From positions 1,488,001 to 1,552,000 of the forward strand of contig JAWQEG010000516.1 of the NCBI GenBank assembly GCA_033782935.1: a DNA stretch of 64,000 nucleotides, given 5' to 3'. The notes beneath the pieces are model-generated. The model did no database searches, was not told the DNA's origin, and saw nothing but the letters and a program-made list of their open reading frames with translations. Both the position numbers and the translations under genes were made by a program. Of the stretch, positions 42,488 to 53,500 are shown one piece after another (position 1 is the stretch's first letter; every line of letters starts with the position of its first letter). The DNA comes from Petrolisthes cinctipes (taxonomy: Eukaryota; Arthropoda; Malacostraca; Decapoda; Porcellanidae).

Positions 42488-44957
42488 GTGCCCCAAGTCG
42501 ATATGTGCATGCACCTTCTGTACTCGTTTATATCTCAAATTCAGGCTCAAAACACCCGAAAATTCGGTATTTTTTGGTCCCAGATGCAACCTGTATATGC
42601 CTACTCCATGCTAGAATGTTTTCAAGATACAGACCCAAAACATGCCCAAAATCGATATTTTAGGTGCAAAAAGTCGATATGTGCATGCATCTTCAGTCCC
42701 GTTTATATCTTAAATTCAGGCTCAAAATACCCGAAAATTCGATATTTTTGGGTCCCAGAAGCGATCTGTATATGCCTACGCAGTGCTAAAATGTTTTCAA
42801 AATATAGACTCAAAACATGCTAAAAATCGATATTTTGGGTGCCCAAAGTCGATATGTACATGTATTTTCTGTACCCGATTATATCTCAAATTCAGGCTCA
42901 AAACACCCGAAAATTCGATATTTTTGTGTCCCAGAAGCTATCTGTACATGCCTACTCCGTGTTAGAATAATTTCAAAATATAGGCCCATAACATGCTCAA
43001 AATCGATATTTTGGGTGCCCAAAGTCGATATGTGCATGCATCTTCTGTACTCGTTTATATCTCAAATTCAGGCTCAAAACACGCGAAAATTCGATATTTT
43101 TTGGTCCCAGAAGGGACCTGTATATACCTACTCCACGCTAGAATATTTTCAAGAAACAGACCCAAAACATGTCGAAAATCGATATTTTAGGTGCAAAAAG
43201 TCGATATGTGCATGCATATTCAGTACCCGTTTATATCTCAAATTCAAGCTCAAAACACCCGAAAACTCGATATTTTTGGGTCCCAGAAGCGATCTGTACA
43301 TGCCTACGCAATGCTAGAATGTTTTCAAGATACAGACCTAAAACATGCTAAAAATCGATATTTTAGATGCCCAATGTCGATATGTTCATGCATCTTCTGT
43401 ACTGTACCCGTTTATATCTCAAATTCAGGCTCAAAACACCCGAAAATTCGATATTTTTGGGTCCCAGAAGCGATCTGTATATGCCTACGCAGTGCTAAAA
43501 TGTTTTCAAAATATAGACTCAAAACATGCTAAAAATCGATATTTTGGGTGCCCAAAGTCGATATGTACATGTATTTTCTGTACCCGATTATATCTCAAAT
43601 TCAGGCTCAAAACACCCGAAAATTCGATATTTTTGTGTCCTAGAAGCGATCTGTACATGCCTACTCCGTGTTAGAATAATTTCAAAATATAGGCCCATAA
43701 CATGCTCAAAATCGATATTTTGGGTGCCCAAAGTCGATATGTGCATGCATCTTCTGTACTCGTTTATATCTCAAATTCAGGCTCAAAACACGCGAAAATT
43801 CGATATTTTTTGGTCCCAGAAGCGATCTGTATATACCTACTCCACGCTAAAATATTTTCAAGAAACAGACCCAAAACATGTCCAAAATCGATATTTTAGG
43901 TGCAAAAAGTCGATATGTGCATGCATATTCAGTACCCGTTTATATCTCAAATTCAAGCTCAAAACACCCGAAAACTCGATTTTTTCGGTTCCCAGAAGCG
44001 ATCTGTACATGCCTACACAATGCTAGAATGTTTTCAAGATACAGACCTAAAACATGCTAAAAATCGATATTTTAGATGCCCAATGTCGATATGTGCATGC
44101 ATCTTCTGTACACGTTTATATCTCAAATTCAGGCTCAAAACACCCGAAAATTCGATATTTTTGGGTAGAAGAAGAGATCTGTACATGCCTACTCAGTGAT
44201 AGAATGTTTGCAAAATATAGGCTCAAAACATGCTAAAAATCGATATTTTAGGTGTCCCAAGTCGATGTGTGCATAGATATTCTGTATCAGTTTATATCTC
44301 AAATTCAGGCTCAAAACACCCGAAAATTCGATGTTTTTGGGTCCTAGATGCAATCTGTATATGCCTTGTCCGTGTTTAAGTATTTTCAAAATACATGCCC
44401 AAAACATGCTGAAAATCGATATTTTAGCTGCCCATAGTCAATATGTGCATGCATCATCTGTACCCGTTTATATCTTAAATTCAGGCTCTAAACACCCAAA
44501 AATTCGGTATTTTTGGGTCCCAGAAGCGATCTGGTATACATGCCTACTCAGTGTTAGAGTATTTTAAAAATACAGGCCATAAAACATGCTGAAAATCGAT
44601 ATTTTAGGTGCCCAAAGTCGATATGTTCATGCATCTTCTGCACCCGTTTATATCTCAAATTCAGGCTCAAAACACCCGAAAATTCGGTATTTTTGGGTCC
44701 CAGAAGCGATCTGTACATGCCTACTTCTTGCTAGAATGTTTTCAAGATACAGACCCAAAAAAAGCCTAAAATCGATATTTTAGGTGCAAAAAATCGATAT
44801 GTGCATGTATCTTCAGTACCGGTTTACATCTCAAATTCAGGCTCAAACACCCGAATATTCAATAATTTTAAGTTCCAGAAGCGATCTGTACATGTTTACT
44901 TAGTGCTAGAATGTTTTTAAAATATAGGTTTAAAACATACTAAAATTTATATTTTAG
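42488..44957 (+). repeat. Expanded P unit, 2470 bp
   Basis: Starts as the P2-type unit that opens Q, with AGAAGGGACCTG near 43112. Around 43430 it returns to the CCTAGAAGCG-type segment of P. This yields 2470 bp, that is P plus an internal repeat of 709 bp (four monomers, one carrying the 5-bp TGTAC insert). Sequence from 43526 is collinear with 41056 at offset 2470 and with 42817 at offset 709. Confidence 0.78.
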
Positions 44958-47445
44958 GTGTCCCAAGTCGATATGTGCATGCACCTTCTGTACTCGTTTA
45001 TATCTCAAATTCAGGCTCAAAACACCCGAAAATTCGGTATTTTTTGGTCCCAGATGCAACCTGTATATGCCTACTCCATGCTAGAATGTTTTCAAGATAC
45101 AGACCCAAAACATGCCCAAAATCGATATTTTAGGTGCAAAAAGTCGATATGTGCATGCATATTCAGTACCCGTTTATATCTTAAATTCAGGCTCAAAATA
45201 CCCGAAAATTCGATATTTTTGGGTCCCAGAAGCGATCTGTACATGCCTACGCAATGCTAGAATGTTTTCAAGATACAGACCTAAAACATGCTAAAAATCG
45301 ATATTTTAGATGCCCAATGTCGATATGTTCATGCATCTTCTGTACTGTACCCGTTTATATCTCAAATTCAGGCTCAAAACTCCCGAAAATTCGGTATTTT
45401 TGGGTCCCAGAAGCGATCTGTGCATGCCTACTCAGTACTAGAATAATTTCAAAATATAGGCCCATAACATGCTCAAAATCGATATTTTGGGTGCCCAAAG
45501 TCGATATGTGCATGCATCTTCTGTACCCGTTTATATCTCAAATTCAGGCTCAAAACACCCGAAAGATCGGTATTTTTGAGTCCCAGAAGCGATCTGTACA
45601 TGTCTACTCAGTGCTAGAATGTTTTTAAAATATAGGTTTAAAACATGCTAAAAATTTATATTTTAGGTGTCCCAAGTCGATATGTGCATGCATCTTCTGT
45701 ACTCGTTTATATCTCAAATTCAGGCTCAAAACACGCGAAAATTCGATATTTTTTGGTCCCAGAAGCGACCTGTATATACCTACTCCACGCTAGAATATTT
45801 TCAAGAAACAGACCCAAAACATGTCCAAAATCGATATTTTAGGTGCAAAAAGTCGATATGTGCATGCATATTCAGTACCCGTTTATATCTCAAATTTAAG
45901 CTCAAAACACCCGAAAACTCAATATTTTTGGGTCCCAGAAGCGATCTGTACATGCCTATTCAGTACTAGAATATTTTCAAAATAAAAGCCCAATACATGC
46001 TAAAAATCGATATTTTAGGTGCCCAATGTCGATATGTGCATGCATCTTCTGTACACGTTTATATCTCAAATTCAGGCTCAAAACACCCGAAAATTCGATA
46101 TTTTTGGGTAAAAGAAGAGATCTGTACATGCCTACTCAGTGCTAGAATGTTTGCAAAATATAGGCTCAAAACATGCTAAAAATCGATATTTTAGGTGTCC
46201 CAAGTCGATGTGTGCATAGATATTCTGTATCAGTTTATATCTCAAATTTAGGCTCAAAACACCCGAAAATTCGATATTTTTGGGTCCTAGATGCAATCTG
46301 TATATGCCTACTCCGTGTTTAAGTATTTTCAAAAGACATGCCCAAAACATGCTGAAAATCGATATTTTAGCTGCCCAATGTCGATATGTGCATGCGTTTT
46401 CTGCACCCGTTTATATCTCAAATTCAGGCTCAAAACACCCGAAAATTCGGTATTTTTGGATCCCAGAAGCAATCTGTACATGCCTACTTCTTGCTAGAAT
46501 GTTTTCAAGATACAGACCCAAAACAAGCTTAAATTCGATATTTTAGGTGCAAAAAGTCGATATATGCATGTATCTTCAGTACCGGTTTACATCTCAAATT
46601 CAGGCTCAAAACACCCGAATATTCAATAATTTTAGGTTCCAGAAGCGATCTGTACATGTTTACTCAGTGCTAGAATGTTTTTAAAATATAGGTTTAAAAC
46701 ATGCTAAAAATTTATATTTTAGGTGTCCCAAGTCGATATGTGCATGCATCTTCTGTACTCGTTTATATCTCAAATTCAGGCTCAAAACACCCGAAAATTC
46801 GATATTTTTTGGTCCCAGAAGCAACCTGTATATGCCTACTTCTTGCTAGAATGTTTTCAAGATACAGACCCAAAACATGCTAAAAATCGATATTTTAGAT
46901 GCCCAATGTCGATATGTGCATGCATCTTCTGTACGGTACCCGTTTATATCTCAAATTCAGGCTCAAAACACCCGAAAATTCAATATTTTTGTGTCCCAGA
47001 AGCGATCTGTAGATGCCTACGCAGTGCTAGAATAATTTCAAAATATTGGCCCAAAACATGCTAAAAATCGATATTTTAGGTGTCCAAAGTCGATATGTGC
47101 ATACATCTTCTGTACACGTTTATATCTCAAATTCAGGCTCGAAACACCCGAAAATTCGATATTTTTGGGTCCAAGAAGAGATCTGTACATGCCTACTCAG
47201 TGCTAGAAGGTTTGCAAAATATAGGCTCAAAACATGCTAAAAACCGATATTTTAGGTGTCCCAAGTCGATATGTGCATGGATATTCTGTACCAGTTTATA
47301 TCTCAAATTTAGGCTCAAAACACCCGAAAATTCGATATTTTTGGGTCCTAGATGCAATCTGTATATGCCTACTCCGTGTTTAAGTTTTTTCAAAATACAT
47401 GCCCAAAACATGCTGAAAATCGATATTTTAGCTGCCCATAGTCAA
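44958..47445 (+). repeat. End of the P/Q array, shuffled monomers before the SINE
   Basis: About 14 monomers that begin as a P unit. They then combine segments of Q (45645 onwards equals 28529, 36289 and 39290) with monomers typical of the 18-20 kb region. The block is cut at the SINE poly(T) at 47446, inside a monomer of the AGCTGCCCATAGTCAA type. Confidence 0.7.
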
Positions 47446-47779
47446 TTTTTTTTTTTTTTTTTTTTTATTCTATACCTCAACCTCGGGACTGTAGGCTGTC
47501 AGTAGCCCGTGACTCTTGCGAGGCCCCGAGATTATTGGGTGTCGCACCAGATGAGACAGTGGAGCTTCGTGGTGATGTTGGTACCGTAGCTTCTCTTCTG
47601 TCCCACTAGATGACGACACCTTATTTATACACGTCACTATCAGGGGAGAGCAGCTACTCCGTCACTCACAGCATCTTGGAATATGGTCGGACATCTTCTA
47701 TGTTGTGAGTTGACGACGATGTAGGGGGTATTTTTATGACGTGTCGGCGTAGCCAGGGTATAGTTGACGAACAGCTGGA
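47446..47779 (-). mobile_element. tRNA-derived SINE, 3' part (body and poly(A) tail)
   Basis: On the minus strand this is the body of a SINE ending in A(21), seen here as T at 47446-47466. Its 5' tRNA-like head is at 57053-57160, on the other side of the LTR retrotransposon. The two parts abut the TGGA target duplication, so together they form one element of about 446 bp. The body is GC-richer than the satellite and has no coding capacity. The poly(A) tail implies mobilisation by L1-type LINE machinery (inference from the class). I do not recognise the family or a named central domain. Confidence 0.8.
47776..47779. other. Target site duplication TGGA, left
   Basis: TGGA immediately before the LTR starting at 47780, matching 57049-57052 after the other LTR. 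Four bases is the usual duplication size for Ty3/gypsy errantivirus integrases. Confidence 0.85.
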
Positions 47780-48502
47780 TGTACTCGTGGGGTCGTCCAA
47801 GCTCAGCAACAGCTTCTCTCGGAAACACCTGCTGGAAACTCTCACTTACTCTCGGGCTAGTATTACTTACTACGCCGATGTAGACCTCTGGTTTCAAGCC
47901 AACTTACCGTTGCTCTGAACTACCACTCTAGTCTTCCTGGGGAACTAAGTTAGTTACTCAAGGGTTAGAGTAAACTCGTGGACTTGTCTCTATTTACTGA
48001 GTATATTAGATATAGTTACAGGTTATACAGACATCTCGTGTCTCTCTAATATAAGGTAGGAGTGAACCTGTTGTCTTCAGGGCAGGGCTTGTAATGCGCC
48101 TTCTCTCTCTGGTAGTCCTCGCTCGTTGTATACACTGCCACACCCTTTCTCAGATGACAGGTTGTCGATGATGCTATTTACAATGCTAAGCTTACATATG
48201 AAATATGGATAAGTTAGATATGAGTTTATATAAGAATAAAGTGAGTAAATATATATTGTCCCTTTCTCTACATACGAGATGACAATATGGAGTTGATTAT
48301 AGTATAGAGATTAACATATAGATAATTACAGAGTGAATCTAGCAATCAGTATCTCAGCATGGAAGATTCCCCCACGCTGCAACTCAGCACTTTTCAAAGG
48401 ATGTTGTGTCTAATGAAACTAGCTTGAACTGCTTTGGCTTAACGGAATGTTCCAACACCATAGGTGTATCATGTATCGCGAACGTGATCAGCCACGGATA
48501 CA
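47780..48502 (-). repeat. 3' LTR (723 bp)
   Basis: Direct repeat of 56326-57048 at a constant offset of 8546. I found no difference between the two by eye. In element orientation it begins TGTATCCGTGG and ends CCACGAGTACA, that is TG...CA. A TATA-like TATATAAA lies on the minus strand at 48225-48232. No AATAAA is visible downstream of it on that strand, so the polyadenylation signal is not assigned. Confidence 0.93.
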
Positions 48503-48852
48503 TTGCTCGGCCACGCTAAAACAACTGCGTCCCTGCAGTTCACAATAATATTAAATTTACTTTAAACAATGCTTAGCCTTCCTGATTATTAGATTGACCC
48601 TTGACATGGTAACATATATATACTATATATACAAGATGAAATATATACACATTGGATGAATTAACATAAAAGAAAAATAAATCGTTGAGCTCGTGAATGA
48701 TACAATGGGTAATTAATAATACTTCCTTAAATTAAGTAATTATACATGGATAATAAAATGTAATACACATTCATACAATTCCTTATTTCTAAATCCCTAC
48801 AACTAACCGTGTAGTGTACTACCTAGTTGTTGAGGCGTCCTTAAAATTATCC
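48503..48852 (-). other. Non-coding 3' region between env and the 3' LTR
   Basis: 350 nt, very AT-rich, no open frame of note. The polypurine tract expected just before the 3' LTR is not evident. The last bases before the LTR are AGCGTGGCCGAGCAA on the minus strand, which resembles the 5' part of a leucine tRNA or of a SINE head and is not a purine run. No other feature is seen. Confidence 0.6.
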
Positions 48853-49791
48853 TTACAATTCATCTTCCCTAGGTTGTGTATGGTGGACCTCTATATTCCT
48901 TGATCTTCTGTTTTTCTTCTTTTTAATCTCACCATTCAAAACCCTCAAACTCCTGAACAGGTAACAAGAGAACATGAAATATAATATGAATAATAAACTA
49001 GTCACTCCTGACCAAGGGTACACAGCTACCCGTTGCAGATGGAAAGGTAGAGCAGATTCAATTACAGGATGAACATCAGACATGTTTAACAATTCCATCA
49101 ATCTTATTTTCTCAGAATCCATATTAACAGTAGAAAAGTTTGCTGGGAGAGGAGGATGGACTTTCACAAATTCCACAGATTTGTTTAGGACCAATCCAAG
49201 ATGATGCTTCGTTGCCAGAACTGTTTTAGTATTGCTTAAAAATGAACACGCAGGTGGAACTACAAACGTACCCACCTCAGACACATGTTTTGCTCCTGAA
49301 GGGCCATCTTCACAAATAATAGTTGCTCTTGCTGGCTTAGTGAAAGTATAATATGCAATGCCCTGAAAATACGTTACATAAACATCTGACTTCCTTTTTG
49401 GTCTCAGGTACTCACAATGTTTAATGGAGCTTGAAGCATCAGCCTGGATTAATGACAGTTCACACTGGGATTCCTCGGGTCCTGTAAAAATAAAATTTAG
49501 AGCTGGGCACACCTTCAAATGGTAATATGCTGTATGACAATCTTCTAGCTGTTCCTTGGTAACTGCAACCACCAGTGTGCGATCCTGAGATGCAATAATA
49601 TAATCATAATCCACATTTAACATCATGATCTCCGCCCCTAACCTCATAGGAAATGGCTTCACTGACCATATGTTAAAATGAACCTGATGTTTTGTGGGAA
49701 TGTGAATAAGAATAGTTTTAGTCGTTAAGCATGATTCCAAAAGTGGATAGTAGTAAGATACGGTTATGGAGTAGTTTTCTGGTTTGAGCAT
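48853..49791 (-). pseudogene. env: Envelope, C-terminal part, out of frame with the N-terminal part
   Basis: 312 codons open from an ATG at 49789-49791, in a different frame from the N-terminal fragment. A stop lies immediately upstream of the ATG in this frame, so the frameshift must fall within the overlap 49718-49791. Content fits the rest of an F-like envelope: a cysteine-containing ectodomain (C80 to C182 region, with PLLES and HIPTKHQ segments), several NXS/T sites, a transmembrane segment at about 257-280 (SGVTSLLFILYFMFSCYLF), and a basic cytoplasmic tail rich in Lys and Arg. It begins without a signal peptide, so as it stands it is unlikely to reach the surface. A small deletion at the join cannot be excluded, because the ectodomain seems short for the family. 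Confidence 0.78.
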
Positions 49792-49927
49792 TCAGTCCAT
49801 TTATGTAATTTTCCACAATACTTAAATATTGATCTAGGTTTAACACAAACATTGTAAAATCCAAATGTTTAGCTAACCTGTCTAATTCCTTAATTACCTC
49901 ATTAGTCTTTTCAATAACTCCATTTAC

Positions 49928-50503
49928 TTATTCTGCCACATTAGCTGCCAAGGAAAACGTACTATCTATGACCCTATTTTGTTCTACAATCACCTTGTTT
50001 AAAATCTCTAGTCTGCGTCCTAGATCTTCGACATCGTCACTAGTAGCTGTTCCAAATAGAGTTTTAGCAATTACCCCTCCAATGTCAAATAATCCTCTTT
50101 TAGCCCTGCTATTGGTAATCTGATTATGAGCTAATTTTCTAACCTCACTTGAGAAGTTGGGTAAATTCTGTTCTGAGTATTTCATCATATTCTTTATTTG
50201 AAAATATCTGTCTTCCAACTGTACCTTTATTTGACGTTCCAGAGGGTAACTCGAGTTCATCAATTTACCTAATTTAGCAGACGACATTTCTATGGCGTTA
50301 TGAAACTTCAGCTGGAAATCATCAACCCTTGTCTTTAGGTCCAACAGAGTTCCAAGATTGAGTCTTACTGTTATTACGTCCGTGACCACCTCAAGTCTCC
50401 CATCAGTACCCACTAAGGCACCCGGTTTTATTTGGTCAGTCGAACCTTTGGAACTCACAAACGCCGCCACCAACATCACGCAGAACACTCCCCATGTCCT
50501 CAT
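49928..50503 (-). pseudogene. env: Envelope (F-type fusion protein), N-terminal part, interrupted
   Basis: 191 residues of an errantivirus-type envelope related to the baculovirus F fusion protein. A signal-peptide-like start covers residues 1-18. A furin-type site RAKR lies at 133-136. A glycine-rich fusion-peptide-like segment follows (GLFDIGGVIAKTLFGTAT, 137-154), then a heptad-like stretch. Potential N-glycosylation sites occur at NSS (83) and NFS (116). The frame stops at TAA 49928-49930, where this family continues. Beyond that stop the same frame stays open to 49718, so the stop looks like a point mutation in a longer gene. It is the third gene of the element and is probably expressed from spliced RNA. 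Normally it would be a type I membrane glycoprotein; here only a truncated ectodomain could be made. Confidence 0.82.
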
Positions 50504-50509
50504 GATGGT

Positions 50510-50530
50510 CTGCGAACAAAATCAACATTA
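50510..50530 (-). promoter_or_regulatory. Predicted splice acceptor for env mRNA
   Basis: Minus strand reads TTGATTTTGTTCGCAG directly before the env start, with the AG at 50511-50510 and a CTAAT branch-point-like motif about 20 nt upstream. The env ATG (50501-50503) is only six nt into the new exon. The site overlaps the end of pol. Confidence 0.6.
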
Positions 50531-53500
50531 GATTATTTTTGCCAGATATTTCCCTGGTCTCAAATGCATTCTTTGCTCAGGTTCAGACTCTGTTTCCTTT
50601 CCCACTTGGACCGTTTCCTTTGGAACCCTCTTTATTCTATCCACGTGTACCTGTAGATCCGCGTCTGTTATATTATCCTGAACTATTAATTTATTTCCCA
50701 ACACCCTTTTTACAATGTAGGGACCCTTGAATTTCGGAGATAGTTTGCTCTGTCTCTCTGGAGTCTTCACCATCACCACATCTCCTTCCTCAATTTCTAC
50801 TTTCTTTGCAAACTTATGTTGCCTTGCAATATGTTCTGCCCGTGAGGCTTCCATATGCTTTCTTACTTCATGGTGAATGGTTGCAAAAGCGTGTCCCTGG
50901 ACACTCACAGAGTCGTCTACATTATACACAGGGCCTGGTCTTCCAACAAATATATCATATGGTAGGACCTTATCCTCACCATATATAATATAATGTGGTG
51001 TCTTTCCCAGTGAGGAATGTATGGAACTATTTATACATGCGGTTACCTGGCATAACCAATCTTCCCAGCCTGCTTGAATTGAGCCTGCCAGATGTCTAAG
51101 TACCTCCAAAATCTTCCTATTTACTCTCTCCACCATACCATTACTTTGAGGATGGTATGCAACCGTGAACACCTGCTTAATATTGTAGAGCTTGCAGATT
51201 TCTTCTAGGACACTATTTCTAAATTCTGTCCCATTGTCTGACAACAGCACACGGGGTATAGTGTATGTACAAAACAATGAGTTTACTAATGCATGTGCAA
51301 TGGACTGAGCTGATTTATCTTGTAGAGGAGCTAACACAACAAACCTACTGAAGTGATCCACACAAGTCAACAGATACTTTGATCCCTGATAACTTGTAGG
51401 TAGCTGTAACACATCTATGGCTACCACATCCCAAGGTTTAGCAGGACTTGGAAATGGTTGCAGAGGAGCGGGTGGTCCCGTAGTTCCCTTGTTCCTCGCA
51501 CACGATACACATTTCTTTATATGGTTTTCTATGTCCTTACGCATTTTCAACCAGAAATACCTCGACCTAGCTTCTTCTAGACAAGCGTCCCTCCCTTTAT
51601 GACCTGCTTGCGGTGCATCATGAAGAAGCCTTAATACTGTTTCTATCAGAGACCCTGGCACTACTATTCTGTATGTTTCTTTCCCTTCAACTACAGTTAC
51701 CTTATGAAGAACATTATCCCTCAGGATAAACTCTGTTGTTCTTAGCGGTAGACCTGGAACTTCTACCTCTTCCCCTGACTCTAGACCATAAATTACCCTC
51801 TTCCACATAGGATCTTCCCTTTGCTTTGTCTTTAACTTCTGTGGGGATATTGTACTCAATGTGGTTACAGAGTTCACAGTCTGTCGACTTAATGCATCTG
51901 CAACTACATTAATCTTACCAGGTACAAAATTGAAAGTAGGGTTGAACTCCAGAATAGTCAAGTGCCATCGTGCTAACTTCCCGGTCATATTCTTCCCCTT
52001 GAACAACTCGAGACATGGGCGATGATCAGTACAAACTGTAATAGAGTAACCAAAAATAATAGGACGAAAATGTTTCAAGGCCCACACTATGGCATATGCC
52101 TCCTGATGTGTAACACTATATTTCTTCTCTGTATCATTTAACGCCTTACTTGCGTAGCCAATGGGTTTTAACTTTCCCCCCTCATCTTCTTGTGCCAATA
52201 CTGCCCCAAGTCCAACCCCCGATGCATCTGTATGTAAAATAAACGGTTTCTTGAAATCTGGGAAAGCCAAAACAGGTGGTTGCGTCAGAGCCTCCTTTAA
52301 TATACTAAATGCCTCTTCTTGTGGTTGACCCCATTCAAACTTATTTGTCTGCTTCAACAGTTTAATCAAAGGTGCTGCCTTGCTAGAAAACTGATACACA
52401 AAACTCCTGTAGTAACCCGCTAGTCCCAGAAAAGATCGTACATGATCTGCCTTGGTCGGTGTTGGAAACTTTAAGATAGCCTTTATCTTATCCTGATTCA
52501 CATGTATACCTGACTCGTCTACTTCATGCCCCAAATACTTAATCTTTTGTTTCAAGAATTCACACTTACTAAGTTTTAGCTTCAAACCCGCTGATGCTAA
52601 ACGTTCCAATGCCTTTCTTAATTTCTCCAAGTGCGTAGGCACATCCTTTGAGAAAATAATTATGTCATCTAGGTATACTAATGCATCTTTCCCAATTAAC
52701 CCCGCCAATACATTGTTCACTAGTCTTTGGAAAGTCGTAGGGGCATTGCAGAGCCCAAATGGCATCCTGCGAAACTGATAATGACCCTGATGAGTGGAAA
52801 AAGCCGTGATGTCACGAGACCGCTCGTGAACTGGCACCTGCCAATATCCTGACAGCAAATCCAAGGTAGAAAACACCTTATTTCCCTCACCTATAGCCTG
52901 CAACAGGTCATTCAAATGAGGCATGGGGTATTTATCAGGGACTGTCTGCTGATTTACTCTCCTATAGTCAATAACAGGTCTATATGTTCCATCCTTCTTT
53001 GGAACCAAAAATATGGGACTACTCCAAGGAGAGGTCGAAGGTTCAATAACCTTCTGTTTTAACATATCCTTCACCGTATCGTCCACTATCTGTCTTTGTG
53101 AATGGGGAAGCCTATATGATTTTATGTAACTGGGTTGCGCTTCTCGCTTTAACTTAATCACATGTGAAGTTAGGTCTGTACTACCTAATGGTTCCCCTGC
53201 AAGAGCTATAGCCTTCCTATACCCTTGAAGTAACTGTAACAACTCTTCCTTCCCTTCTGAGTTTCCCCCAGTTTTAACTTGACTTCTCAATTCTGACGAA
53301 GGAGATGCACCAATACAACCAACAACACTCACAACTGGTAGGTTATGCTTCGGCTCTAATACCGTACCATGGTATACGAGAAAATCACACAATTGACTGC
53401 CTGGCTTAACTTCAATCTCTACTCCTGTATTATTTACAGCCAGCACCACAGTCTCACCCCCTGACTTTACTGTAGTCAAAGTAGACTCTAGCGACACCCC

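Larger units (their letters stand above)
1..47445 (+). repeat. 176-bp satellite array, main block
   Basis: Uninterrupted head-to-tail array of a 176-bp AT-rich monomer, about 268 copies, all in one orientation. Landmarks recur every 176 bp: ATCGATATTTT, GTCGATATGTGCATGC, TTCTGTACCCG, CTCAAATTCAGGCTC, AAAACACCCG, GGGTCCCAGAAGCGATC, TGTACATGCCTAC. Monomers differ by substitutions and small indels. Two useful variants are a 5-bp TGTAC duplication (CTGTACTGTACCC) and a 3-bp expansion (ATCTGGTATACATG). The block contains several kinds of higher-order repeat, listed separately. The many short open frames in it change frame every monomer (176 is not a multiple of 3), show no start context and recur with the repeat, so none is called a gene. 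I see no unrelated insertion inside this block. Confidence 0.97.

Noticed and set aside
1..47445. CRISPR array
   Set aside because: The repeats are 176-bp units with diverged copies and no unique spacers, in clearly eukaryotic DNA.
47640..47897. 85-codon minus-strand open frame
   Set aside because: It spans the junction of the SINE body and the 3' LTR, so it is a chance frame across two unrelated elements.
48853..48864. C-terminal EDEL of the env fragment as an ER-retention signal
   Set aside because: The tail follows a transmembrane segment and would be cytoplasmic, and the motif is not KDEL or HDEL.
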